Source: MGBC163016 sp964469815 (GTDB taxonomy: Bacteria; Actinomycetota; Coriobacteriia; Coriobacteriales; Eggerthellaceae). Taken from it: 14,296 nucleotides of DNA. Shown in pieces: positions 1 to 6,744 of this stretch. A program made the translations under genes and the position numbers. Each line of letters opens with the position of its first letter. Within the stretch, counting starts at the first letter, position 1. The notes beneath the pieces were generated by a model. It was not told the origin of the DNA. It saw only the letters and a program-made list of their open reading frames with translations, and did not search any database. The DNA lies in NCBI GenBank assembly GCA_964469815.1, contig CAYXZC010000048.1, forward strand, positions 1 through 14,296. Reading direction: 5' to 3'.

Positions 1-1318
1 ACGATGCCTTCGTCTTCCCGAAGAGCAAGTGATGGTTCGCGATAAGATATGTTTGCTCGAGGCGTCTGGCATCTGCACCTCCGAACACCCCGCGATTCCC
101 AAGCGCTTCGAACATCGCAGGTTGCGCTACGCCATAGAAATACAGGTTGTCCTGCCCGATGAACTGATAGACACGCGAATCTGATGAGCACCAGAAATCC
201 CTCCAAGCATTGCGGGGAAGTCCTATCTGATCGTTGCAGGCTATCGTGAAGGATATCGGCGCCCAAAGCGACTCAGGCCAACACCAAATGGTAAGATCCT
301 CGACATCATCCATAACAGGGGCTTTCACCCCCCATTCGATGCTCCCGGTTATCCGGAATGGCACGAGCGTCTTCGAGGTGCGGAATCTGATGTTCGCCGC
401 TTGCAGTTGCCTTTTGGCAGTATCGCGCTCCTCGATGCTGTCGAATTCGATCTCGAAGCTCTGCTTGCCCTTTTGCGCTTCACGAAACGTATGCGGCGGC
501 AAAGAATCCGCGATCTTTGAATACTCCTCTTCGAATTCGCACTTCACGAAGATGACGGGTGCGTTCAGGAACTCCTCTATCGTCTGGGGAACGACATCAC
601 GCACCTCCTCATCGCGACGAAGCTCCTCCACATGCTCTTGCAAAAACTCCCTGAATGCCGGAAGGTCGAAGTACCAATTCTTCACAGGACGCATCTCGGG
701 CTTGGTGCCCGTGATGCTGGAGCGAGGTTCGATGAGATCCTCCGGCGCATATTGATGCCCCATGTCGCATTCATCCGCATAGGCATGCTCGGATTTGCAT
801 CCCTGAACCGGACATCTGCCTTGCACCTGTCGACCGTTCAAGAACGTATTGGCCTTGGCATCGAAGAATTGCAGGGTGGAATCTAGGTGAAGATAGCCCC
901 TGTCATGCAATCCTTGAACGAAGGCGTATGAGAGCTCTTGGTGAACCTCCCCGGCATGACCTATGCCGGATCCTTCGAAGATATCCAGGCTTATATCGAA
1001 ATCCTGGAGGGTCTTGGCCTGAGCCTCGTGATTCTGCATGACATAATCGGCAATGGTGCCGCAAAAGCCATCGTTGTCGACCGCCTTGCGATATCCCTCA
1101 TCGATGGGAGACCCGAAGCAATCGGTTCCGCTCACGAAGCGCACGTTATCCTTGCCGATCCTATCGCGCAGAAAGCGCGTGAATACGTCTGCAGGGATGA
1201 AGACACCGCCTATATGCCCGAAATGCAGCGGCTTGTTCCCGTAGGGCATGCCCGCTGTGACGATGGCTCTTTTCGGCCATACGATCTCTATATCCTTATT
1301 GAGCAACGCTACCCCCAT
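1..1318 (-). CDS. Divergent methionyl-tRNA synthetase-like class I aminoacyl-tRNA ligase (partial, C-terminus off window)
   Basis: Reading leftward from ATG at 1318, 439 codons are open to the window edge. The protein resembles class I MetRS. PYGNKPLHFGH (residues 25-35) carries an HFGH version of HIGH, followed by SGTDCFGSPI (63-72). A zinc knuckle has C169, C174, C184 and H188 where four Cys are usual. NWYFDLPAF (214-222) and FIGQDNLYFY (386-395) match MetRS blocks. The fragment ends at HLLFGKTKAS, where the KMSKS loop is expected. Compared with E. coli MetRS there is an extra segment of roughly 65-70 residues (about 253-320), and the FIGKD Lys is Gln. The family would charge tRNA-Met in the cytosol; whether this protein does so is not certain. 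The ATG overlaps the sppA end by 23 nt and has a weak SD. TTG at 1304-1306 (residue 5), behind a G-rich stretch, is a possible alternative start. It is probably cotranscribed with sppA. Confidence 0.8.
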   Translation of the reverse strand, partial: MGVALLNKDIEIVWPKRAIVTAGMPYGNKPLHFGHIGGVFIPADVFTRFLRDRIGKDNVRFVSGTDCFGSPIDEGYRKAVDNDGFCGTIADYVMQNHEAQAKTLQDFDISLDIFEGSGIGHAGEVHQELSYAFVQGLHDRGYLHLDSTLQFFDAKANTFLNGRQVQGRCPVQGCKSEHAYADECDMGHQYAPEDLIEPRSSITGTKPEMRPVKNWYFDLPAFREFLQEHVEELRRDEEVRDVVPQTIEEFLNAPVIFVKCEFEEEYSKIADSLPPHTFREAQKGKQSFEIEFDSIEERDTAKRQLQAANIRFRTSKTLVPFRITGSIEWGVKAPVMDDVEDLTIWCWPESLWAPISFTIACNDQIGLPRNAWRDFWCSSDSRVYQFIGQDNLYFYGVAQPAMFEALGNRGVFGGADARRLEQTYLIANHHLLFGKTKAS

Positions 1319-2429
1319 CAAGCTCGTTCAAGAGGCCCTTCAATCTTGCGGAATCGAATTCATCCGAATTGCTACCCAGAAGGTCAAGGATGCTCGCAAG
1401 CTCGCTTGCGCGCCCGACCATATCGATGGTGGGAAGAGGCTCGTCATAGCCTAGGATATCGCTTATGTATTCAACAGCATCCTCGGTGCTTCCGATCTCA
1501 TCAGCCAGGCCGTTTCTCACAGCATCTATTCCCGTGTAAGGAAGACCATTGGCAAGCGCTCTGACATCATCGACATCGATGCCACGACCTTTAGCCACGG
1601 TCTCGATGAACACGTTGTTTATCTGATCGACCATGTTCTGATACCAAGCCCTCTCCTCTTCGGTGAGAGGGCGGTTACCCGAGCCTGCATCCTTGGAATC
1701 GGCCGATTTAATGTTCTCCACGGATATCCCGAGCTTATCGTAGAGACCTGACAGATCGGTCACGGACATGATGACGCCGATGGCACCTATCGCTGTGGTC
1801 CGATCCGTGAAGATGTAGTCCGCCTGCGAGGATATCTCGTATGCTGCCGATGCGTTGGTCGCCTGACTGACGACGACGATGGGCTTCTCGAATTCGCTTA
1901 CCGCTTTGGACATCTCCTCGCCGGCAGTGGCGACACCGCCGCCTGAATTCACTTTCAGGATAACACCCTGGATGTAGTTGCTATCCTGCGCGCGATCCAG
2001 CAATATCTGAAGGCCTTCGGGAGAGCATGCCGAGCCATCGTATTGTATGGTTCCGTTTAGCTCTATAACGCCTATCGCCGGCTCATGAAGCTCACCTACC
2101 GCATCCTCTGTGGAATACGGATCCATGGAGGCCACGACATTTCCCGCCACCATGGAACATGATATGAAGGATCCCAAGATGAGAAGGAAGACGCACACGA
2201 TAACTACTATGGCCACTATCCATCCATGGCTCTTCTTCTGAGGTGCCGCATAAGCAACTTGCGGCTGCGTTGCATATGCGTAAGAAGGCTGAGCATTCGC
2301 GTAGCCGGGCATCTGAGGTGTTTGCGAAGGAGCGCCCGTTTGCTCGAATGGCTGTTGGGTATCTCCCGCAGATGCAGCGTAGGCCTCATCGTAGGGATTG
2401 GCCGCGCCTTTTTGATCTTGCTCTGTCAA
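1296..2429 (-). CDS. sppA: Signal peptide peptidase SppA, S49 family
   Basis: A 377-residue membrane serine protease that degrades leftover signal peptides after secretion. Residues 1-66 are a hydrophilic cytosolic tail rich in Ala, Gln, Pro and Tyr, ending in a basic KKSH stop. Residues 70-97 form one transmembrane helix, so the catalytic part faces outward. The S49 domain spans about 118-330: GVILKVNSGGG (155-165), the nucleophile region NASAAYEIS with S194, the general-base region IKSADSKD with K241/K246, and TGIDAVRNGLADEIGS (299-314). The length fits the short bacterial SppA class (one S49 domain, unlike the double-length E. coli enzyme). The start is TTG at 2427-2429 with AAAGGA about 10 nt upstream; no in-frame ATG lies nearby. 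It follows rho by 65 nt and overlaps the MetRS-like gene by 23 nt. An extended -10 at 2479-2487 may give it its own transcript. Confidence 0.92.
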   Translation of the reverse strand: MTEQDQKGAANPYDEAYAASAGDTQQPFEQTGAPSQTPQMPGYANAQPSYAYATQPQVAYAAPQKKSHGWIVAIVVIVCVFLLILGSFISCSMVAGNVVASMDPYSTEDAVGELHEPAIGVIELNGTIQYDGSACSPEGLQILLDRAQDSNYIQGVILKVNSGGGVATAGEEMSKAVSEFEKPIVVVSQATNASAAYEISSQADYIFTDRTTAIGAIGVIMSVTDLSGLYDKLGISVENIKSADSKDAGSGNRPLTEEERAWYQNMVDQINNVFIETVAKGRGIDVDDVRALANGLPYTGIDAVRNGLADEIGSTEDAVEYISDILGYDEPLPTIDMVGRASELASILDLLGSNSDEFDSARLKGLLNELDGGSVAQ

Positions 2430-2478
2430 TTGATGCGATTCCTTTCTGATCTCTTAAGGTCTTCGATGAGACCATCAG

Positions 2479-2487
2479 ATTATATCA
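2479..2487 (-). promoter_or_regulatory. Candidate extended -10 promoter for sppA
   Basis: On the minus strand the sequence reads TGATATAAT, a perfect extended -10 (TGn plus TATAAT). It lies 8 nt beyond the rho stop codon and about 50 nt ahead of the sppA TTG. No convincing -35 hexamer sits 16-18 nt upstream, which is tolerated for extended -10 promoters. A small inverted repeat, GGTCT-N6-AGACC (2458-2473), would fall in the leader. This suggests sppA and the downstream gene can be transcribed independently of tal-rho. Confidence 0.45.
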
Positions 2488-2494
2488 ACCGGCA

Positions 2495-4456
2495 TCACAA
2501 GTCCATATTCTCGTCTATCCTGCCTTGCTTTTGCGCACGCTTTGCCGTCTTGAGCAGGAATTCCTGATTGGTCTCGGTCTGCTTCAAGGACTTGATCAGC
2601 ATATCCATGGAACGCTCTGTGTTGTTCGTGTTGGCAAGTATGCGCCTGACCGCCCAGATGAGAGGCGCCTCTTGATTGTCGAGCAGAAGCTCTTCCTTGC
2701 GAGTGCCGGATGCGATGGGGTCGATCGCAGGGAAGATGCGCCTATCGGCCAGATTGCGATCCAGCTTCAGTTCCATATTGCCCGTTCCCTTGAACTCCTC
2801 GAAGATGACCTCATCCATCTTGGATCCGGTATCTATGAGCGCGGATGCCAATATGGTGAGAGATCCTCCCCCTTCGATGTTCCTGGCGGCTCCCAAGAAG
2901 CGCTTTGGAGGATAGAGGGCGGTTGAATCCACACCGCCTGAGAGAATGCGCCCTGATGCAGGCTGCGCAAGATTGTACGCACGGGCCAAACGGGTTATCG
3001 AATCGAGCAGGATGACGACGTCCTCTCCCTTCTCGACCAGCCTCTTGGCTCTCTCTATGACGAGCTCGGACACGGCGATATGGTTCTCGGAGGGCATATC
3101 GAATGTAGATGCTATGACCTCTCCGTTTATCGAACGCTCCATATCCGTAACCTCTTCGGGGCGCTCATCGACGAGCAGGCACATGAGGTGCGCCTCGGGA
3201 TTGTTGGCGCTGATGGAGGCAGCTATATCCTTCAGGACGGTGGTCTTGCCTGCTTTTGGCGGGGACACGATGAGCCCGCGCTGGCCTTTGCCGATGGGAG
3301 CTGCAAGGTCTATGACACGCGCGGTTATGGTGTCCTTGCCGTGCTCCATGATGAGCCTCTCATCGGGGAATACCGGTGTGAGATCGGCGAATTTCGGGCG
3401 ATGCCCCACATCATCTATGGCAACCCCGTTTATGGTGTAGACCTTCTGGATGGCAGCGAACTTCTCCCCTTCACGGGCAGGACGGGTCTGACCTGTAACG
3501 TAATCGCCTTTGCGAAGGCCGTTGCGGCGGATCGTGGAGAGTCCCACATAGACATCGCGCTCGCTTGGAAGATAGCCGTTCGTGCGCAAGAAACCATATC
3601 CATCTTGCAGGATATCGAGAATGCCACCCACTTCGATGAAGCCCTCAGCTATGGCAAGAGCCTCATAGATCGCATCGATCATCTCTGCCTTCTTCATGCC
3701 CGAGGCGTCGACGTTGAGCTCCGCTGCCTTCTCGCGAAGCTCGGGCAGCTTCAGCTCCTCAAGCTCTTCACGGCTCACAGATGGAACGTATTCGCGCTGT
3801 TGCCTGTTGTCGCGGCCGCGGCGCTGCCTGTGGTTCTGGTTGCGATTGTTCTGCTGGTTGCGATTGTTCTGCTGATTCTGGTGACGGGATGCTTGATTGT
3901 CGTTGCGTGAGGTCTTCACCTGATGCGTTCTCTGGCGCTTGGCGAATGCTCTCTTCTCATCGTCATCGGATGACGGCTTGTCATCCGCGCTCGCCTCTTT
4001 CTTGGCATCAGATGCGCCGGATGCGCCTTCAGTTGCGCTTTTGACATCAGCAGGCGAATCCCCCGAAGAAGATGCGTCATCCTTCTCAACCTTCGCCTTA
4101 ACAGCTTCTGCGTCTTCTACAGGAGCATCGGATACCACCTTGCGGGGTCGACCGCGCTTTGGCTTTGCAGGCTCAACCTCAGCATCGTCGGTCGGAGCAG
4201 AGGGCGCCTCTGCGGCCTCTGCAGCCTCTGTGACCTCCTCGGCCTTCTTGCGGCTCCTTTTCGCCTTGGGCTTTTCTGCCTCATCAGGCTCATCATCCTT
4301 AGCGGCCTTCGTTGTCTTCTTGGCTTTGGTATCAGCCACTTTGTCGGTATCGGTCTTGCGCGGACGTCCGCGCTTCGGCTTTGGAGCCTCTTGTAGCTCC
4401 TCGCTCATCTCCATCGCAGTCGGCTCGGTTGGTTCGGTTGATTCGGTCTTGCTCAT
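2495..4456 (-). CDS. rho: Transcription termination factor Rho with long disordered N-terminal region
   Basis: A 653-residue RNA-dependent hexameric ATPase that terminates transcription; E. coli Rho has 419 residues. The excess is N-terminal: residues 1-225 are low complexity, with acidic Ala/Glu stretches, two AT-hook-like KPKRGRPRK motifs (26-34 and 98-106), and an Asn/Gln/Arg-rich run (187-221). Next come the Rho N-domain (228-268), a cold-shock-type RNA-binding domain (about 272-345, with DGYGFLR), and the ATPase core: Walker A SPPKAGKTT (398-406), Walker B VVILLDSITRLARAYN (480-495), Q-loop region GGVDSTALYPPKRF (507-520), and R-loop region EEFKGTGNMELKLDR (553-567). All core motifs are intact. 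The ATG (4454-4456) directly follows the tal TAA with no gap; a GGGAGA sequence inside the tal end serves as SD, implying translational coupling. Adjacency of a TalC-type gene and rho is also seen in Bacillus. Confidence 0.98.
   Translation of the reverse strand: MSKTESTEPTEPTAMEMSEELQEAPKPKRGRPRKTDTDKVADTKAKKTTKAAKDDEPDEAEKPKAKRSRKKAEEVTEAAEAAEAPSAPTDDAEVEPAKPKRGRPRKVVSDAPVEDAEAVKAKVEKDDASSSGDSPADVKSATEGASGASDAKKEASADDKPSSDDDEKRAFAKRQRTHQVKTSRNDNQASRHQNQQNNRNQQNNRNQNHRQRRGRDNRQQREYVPSVSREELEELKLPELREKAAELNVDASGMKKAEMIDAIYEALAIAEGFIEVGGILDILQDGYGFLRTNGYLPSERDVYVGLSTIRRNGLRKGDYVTGQTRPAREGEKFAAIQKVYTINGVAIDDVGHRPKFADLTPVFPDERLIMEHGKDTITARVIDLAAPIGKGQRGLIVSPPKAGKTTVLKDIAASISANNPEAHLMCLLVDERPEEVTDMERSINGEVIASTFDMPSENHIAVSELVIERAKRLVEKGEDVVILLDSITRLARAYNLAQPASGRILSGGVDSTALYPPKRFLGAARNIEGGGSLTILASALIDTGSKMDEVIFEEFKGTGNMELKLDRNLADRRIFPAIDPIASGTRKEELLLDNQEAPLIWAVRRILANTNNTERSMDMLIKSLKQTETNQEFLLKTAKRAQKQGRIDENMDL
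3838..3873. repeat. Two exact tandem copies of an 18-nt unit inside rho
   Basis: The unit GGTTGCGATTGTTCTGCT occurs twice, head to tail (3838-3855 and 3856-3873), followed by a degenerate partial copy. On the coding (minus) strand it encodes the hexapeptide repeat QQNNRN in the Asn/Gln-rich part of the Rho extension. Because the unit is a multiple of three, copy-number change by slippage would keep the reading frame. Confidence 0.9.
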
Positions 4457-5137
4457 TTACTTGACTTTCTCCCAATCTTTCAAAAACGATTCGATCCCCC
4501 TGTCGGTCAGAGGATGGCTCACCATCTTCTTCAAGACCGCAAAGGGAACCGTGGCGATATCTGCACCCATGAGCGCACATTGCGTTACATGGTTTGCGCT
4601 CCTTATCGAGGCAGCGATGACCTCGATCTGCTCTCCATTCACAGTGCTATCGGTGAAATCGTAGTTCGAGACCGCATCCACGATATTGGCGACCTGCTCG
4701 ATGCCATCTTCAGAGATATCATCGAAACGGCCGATGAACGGCGAGATATACCTGGCACCTGCACGTGCAGCCAACATAGCTTGAGGAACAGTGAAGCAAA
4801 GCGTCATGTTCACCCGTATGCCCTCATCGGCGAGCGTTCGCGTAGCGGCAAGGCCGTCGACCATCGTAGGGATCTTGACGACCACGTTCTCTGCGATCGA
4901 AGCGAGCTCGCGGCCATCACGCACAAGATCATCGCGCGTCATGGCGACCGATTCGGCTGACACCGGGCATTCCGGACCCACGATATCGCATATCCTCTTT
5001 ATATGATCGTGAAAATCCTCGAGCTTGCCGCCCACCCTCGAATAGAGCGTAGGATTGGTGGTGACGCCTGCGAGCGCTCCCCAGCTGGCCGCCTGTTCGA
5101 TCTCATCGAGATCGGCTGTGTCCAAGAAAAACTTCAA
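4457..5137 (-). CDS. tal: TalC/MipB-type transaldolase (small transaldolase family)
   Basis: A 226-residue TIM-barrel enzyme of the short transaldolase / fructose-6-phosphate aldolase family (usually about 215-220 residues). It would transfer dihydroxyacetone from fructose-6-P to erythrose-4-P through a Schiff base. The lysine is K88 in NVVVKIP. Other family blocks are LAGVTTNPT (22-30), ISPFIGRFDD (131-140) and AASIRS (175-180). Two residues point to transaldolase rather than fructose-6-P aldolase: E62 in VSAES (E. coli FsaA has Gln59) and F134 in SPF (FsaA has Tyr131). Bacillus TalC has the same Glu and Phe. The start is TTG at 5135-5137, chosen because AAGGAGG sits 7 nt upstream and the protein begins with the family-typical MKFFLDTA. 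It is first in the tal-rho-sppA cluster; its stop abuts the rho start. Confidence 0.95.
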   Translation of the reverse strand: MKFFLDTADLDEIEQAASWGALAGVTTNPTLYSRVGGKLEDFHDHIKRICDIVGPECPVSAESVAMTRDDLVRDGRELASIAENVVVKIPTMVDGLAATRTLADEGIRVNMTLCFTVPQAMLAARAGARYISPFIGRFDDISEDGIEQVANIVDAVSNYDFTDSTVNGEQIEVIAASIRSANHVTQCALMGADIATVPFAVLKKMVSHPLTDRGIESFLKDWEKVK

Positions 5138-5144
5138 CCTTCTA

Positions 5145-5151
5145 CCTCCTT
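5145..5151 (-). promoter_or_regulatory. Ribosome binding site fixing the TTG start of tal
   Basis: AAGGAGG on the minus strand, with 7 nt to the TTG at 5135-5137. This near-perfect SD makes the non-ATG start convincing. Confidence 0.85.
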
Positions 5152-5225
5152 AGCACATCGACCCAGTTGCACACGTGAGGGTCTAAAAGACATGCGAATG
5201 CCAAAACGGATTGATTTCTAATGGA

Positions 5226-5253
5226 TTTATAAAGAATCAAAGGACTGCTTCAA
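5226..5253 (-). promoter_or_regulatory. Candidate sigma-A-type promoter for the tal-rho cluster
   Basis: On the minus strand, TTGAAG (5248-5253), a 16-nt spacer, then TATAAA (5226-5231). Transcription would start near 5219 and give an untranslated leader of about 80 nt. That leader holds a short hairpin, GACCC-N14-GGGTC (5160-5183), just before the tal SD. The match is reasonable but not perfect; no experimental support. Confidence 0.5.
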
Positions 5254-5433
5254 GATATCACATATGAAAGCTTGTAACAAACAAAAATTTGAACCACTTG
5301 ATCTTTTCGGATCTTGGATAGCCTGATATGCGCATCCCTAAGGATCTGGAAGATGAAGCTAAGACCTCGCACCCCCTACCATATGACCGCTCGCTCTCTT
5401 CGCTTCGTAATAATCAACGTATCAACGATTTTC

Positions 5434-5443
5434 GATCCGGATC
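5434..5443. promoter_or_regulatory. Candidate operator palindrome at the epimerase promoter
   Basis: GATCCGGATC is a perfect 10-bp palindrome ending 4 nt upstream of the TTGACG -35 element. Its position suits a regulator of the amino-sugar operon, but a palindrome this short can occur by chance, and no regulator gene lies in the window. Confidence 0.25.
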
Positions 5444-5447
5444 CATC

Positions 5448-5476
5448 TTGACGTATTTTTTGGGTATAAAGATAAT
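5448..5476 (+). promoter_or_regulatory. Promoter of the epimerase/ROK operon
   Basis: TTGACG (5448-5453), a 17-nt spacer, then GATAAT (5471-5476): five of six consensus matches at -35 and -10 with ideal spacing. Transcription would begin near 5483, leaving a leader of about 46 nt before the ATG at 5530. Confidence 0.7.
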
Positions 5477-5518
5477 TCGGATTGAAGCAAATCTATCGTG
5501 CGGGCATTCGTTTAGAAC

Positions 5519-5525
5519 AAGGAGG
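5519..5525 (+). promoter_or_regulatory. Ribosome binding site fixing the ATG start of the epimerase
   Basis: AAGGAGG, 4 nt before ATG at 5530. This favours the 5530 start over an in-frame TTG at 5482, which would lie at or before the expected transcription start and has no SD. Confidence 0.8.
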
Positions 5526-5529
5526 CTTG

Positions 5530-6744
5530 ATGGATCCTGAAGTTAGGATGCGGCTCGAACGCGAACGCGACTGGATAAAGGATCAGCTCGAAACCTGTAT
5601 AGCATTTTGGCTCGAGCATGGCATGGATCCCGTCAATGGCGGAGTCTACACATGCCTTGATCGCGAAGGGAATATCTATTCGACCGACAAGAGCGTTTGG
5701 ATGCAGGGAAGATGCGCATGGACATTCTCTTATCTATGCCATGTTTACGGATCGCGTCCCGAATGGCTTGAGGCAGCGAAGAGCTGCTTGGATTTTCTGG
5801 AGGATCATTGCATCAACCACGATGCGGGCGGGCGTCTCTACTTCACGGTCACCGCTGAAGGCCAGCCGCTCAGGCAAAGAAGGTACAACTTCTCAGAGGG
5901 CTTCTACTGCATCGGGAATGCAGAATACTACGGTGTTACAGGCGAAGCGGCACACCTTGAGCGAGCACGCAGAGCCTATAAGCTGATATATGACCTGAAC
6001 AACGGGATCATCGAGGATCCTACGGGAATGGGCTCGAAGACCATCGCTTCCACCAGATCCACGAAGTCGCTAGGCGATCCGATGATATTCCTCAACATAA
6101 TCGGCATCATGCGCAGGGTCGATCCGGCACATACCGAAGAATATGACATGCATGCAAAAGAATGCACCGAGCGCATCTTGAAAGAGCATTTCCGGGAAGA
6201 TCTTGGCTGCACCCTCGAGAGCGTGAATGCCCAAGGACAACCGGAGCTCTTCTATACCGCAGGACGTGTAGTGAATCCCGGGCACGATATAGAATGCAGC
6301 TGGTTTCTGATGGATGAGGCCAACTATAGAAACGATGCTTCGATACACGAGAGCGCCGAGAAGATATTCCGACTGGCTATAGAGGCAGGTTGGGATGAAG
6401 AATACGAAGGCATACTCTATTTCATAGATGCGCTTGGAAAGCCCACGGAAGCATACGAGCACGATATGAAGCTGTGGTGGCCTCACAACGAAGCGATGAT
6501 AGCCTCGGCCAAAGCTTATCGGGACACGTCGGATCCCTACTACTTGGACTGGTTATTCCGCGTGATGGATTATGTGCGCGAGCATTTCGCCGATCCTGAA
6601 TATGGTGAATGGTACGGATATCTCAGACGCGATGGGCTTCCGACCATGCCCCCCACAAAAGGCTCCACGTTCAAAGGACCGTTCCATGTTCCGCGCGCGC
6701 TGTGCATGACCGAACAGATCATCGAAGAGATATTAGGAGAATAG
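5530..6744 (+). CDS. AGE-family N-acylglucosamine 2-epimerase
   Basis: A 404-residue (alpha/alpha)6-barrel sugar epimerase. The family interconverts GlcNAc and ManNAc (EC 5.1.3.8) or, in relatives, other sugars such as glucose/mannose or cellobiose. Visible family marks are FWLEHGMDPVNGGVYT (26-41), WMQGRCAW (57-64, with the substrate-contacting Arg), the catalytic-His block NPGHDIECSW (249-258, H252 and E255), LWWPHNEAM (315-323) and KGPFHVPR (382-389, H386). The length matches the renin-binding-protein/AGE group (about 390-420). It starts behind a strong SD, and its TAG is immediately followed by the ATG of the ROK-like gene, so the two are translationally coupled. With the kinase next door and nagA converging, ManNAc/GlcNAc catabolism is the likeliest job. 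Exact substrate specificity cannot be read from motifs. Confidence 0.88.
   Translation: MDPEVRMRLERERDWIKDQLETCIAFWLEHGMDPVNGGVYTCLDREGNIYSTDKSVWMQGRCAWTFSYLCHVYGSRPEWLEAAKSCLDFLEDHCINHDAGGRLYFTVTAEGQPLRQRRYNFSEGFYCIGNAEYYGVTGEAAHLERARRAYKLIYDLNNGIIEDPTGMGSKTIASTRSTKSLGDPMIFLNIIGIMRRVDPAHTEEYDMHAKECTERILKEHFREDLGCTLESVNAQGQPELFYTAGRVVNPGHDIECSWFLMDEANYRNDASIHESAEKIFRLAIEAGWDEEYEGILYFIDALGKPTEAYEHDMKLWWPHNEAMIASAKAYRDTSDPYYLDWLFRVMDYVREHFADPEYGEWYGYLRRDGLPTMPPTKGSTFKGPFHVPRALCMTEQIIEEILGE

Larger units (their letters stand above)
5138..5529. promoter_or_regulatory. Divergent intergenic region between tal and the epimerase operon
   Basis: 392 bases without a credible gene. A 70-codon open frame at 5328-5540 lacks an SD and family resemblance and overlaps the epimerase start. 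The stretch is more AT-rich than its flanks. It holds the two outward promoters described separately, a GATC-N6-GATC dyad (5300-5313), an 8-bp palindrome ATGCGCAT (5328-5335), a tandem octamer ATCAACGT/ATCAACGA (5413-5428) and a 10-bp palindrome GATCCGGATC (5434-5443) four bases before the rightward -35. No riboswitch or sRNA was recognised. Confidence 0.6.

Noticed and set aside
938..1564. Plus-strand open frame of 208 codons
   Set aside because: Antisense to the MetRS-like gene and the sppA end. The minus-strand reading gives clear MetRS motifs without stops; this frame has no recognisable motif.
3838..3885. Short repeats considered as a CRISPR or VNTR array
   Set aside because: Only two exact 18-nt copies without spacers, lying in frame inside rho; explained as coding repeats.
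3080..4664. Long plus-strand open frames (3080-3910 and 3939-4664), the latter Ser/Ala-rich
   Set aside because: Antisense shadows of rho and tal. Their composition is explained by the reverse complement of Lys/Glu/Ala-rich Rho codons.
5160..5183. Leader hairpin before tal considered as a riboswitch or attenuator
   Set aside because: A single 5-bp stem with a 14-nt loop and no T-tract or conserved aptamer features; too little to call.
5328..5540. 70-codon open frame in the divergent intergenic region
   Set aside because: No SD and no family resemblance; it runs through the epimerase promoter and over its start codon.
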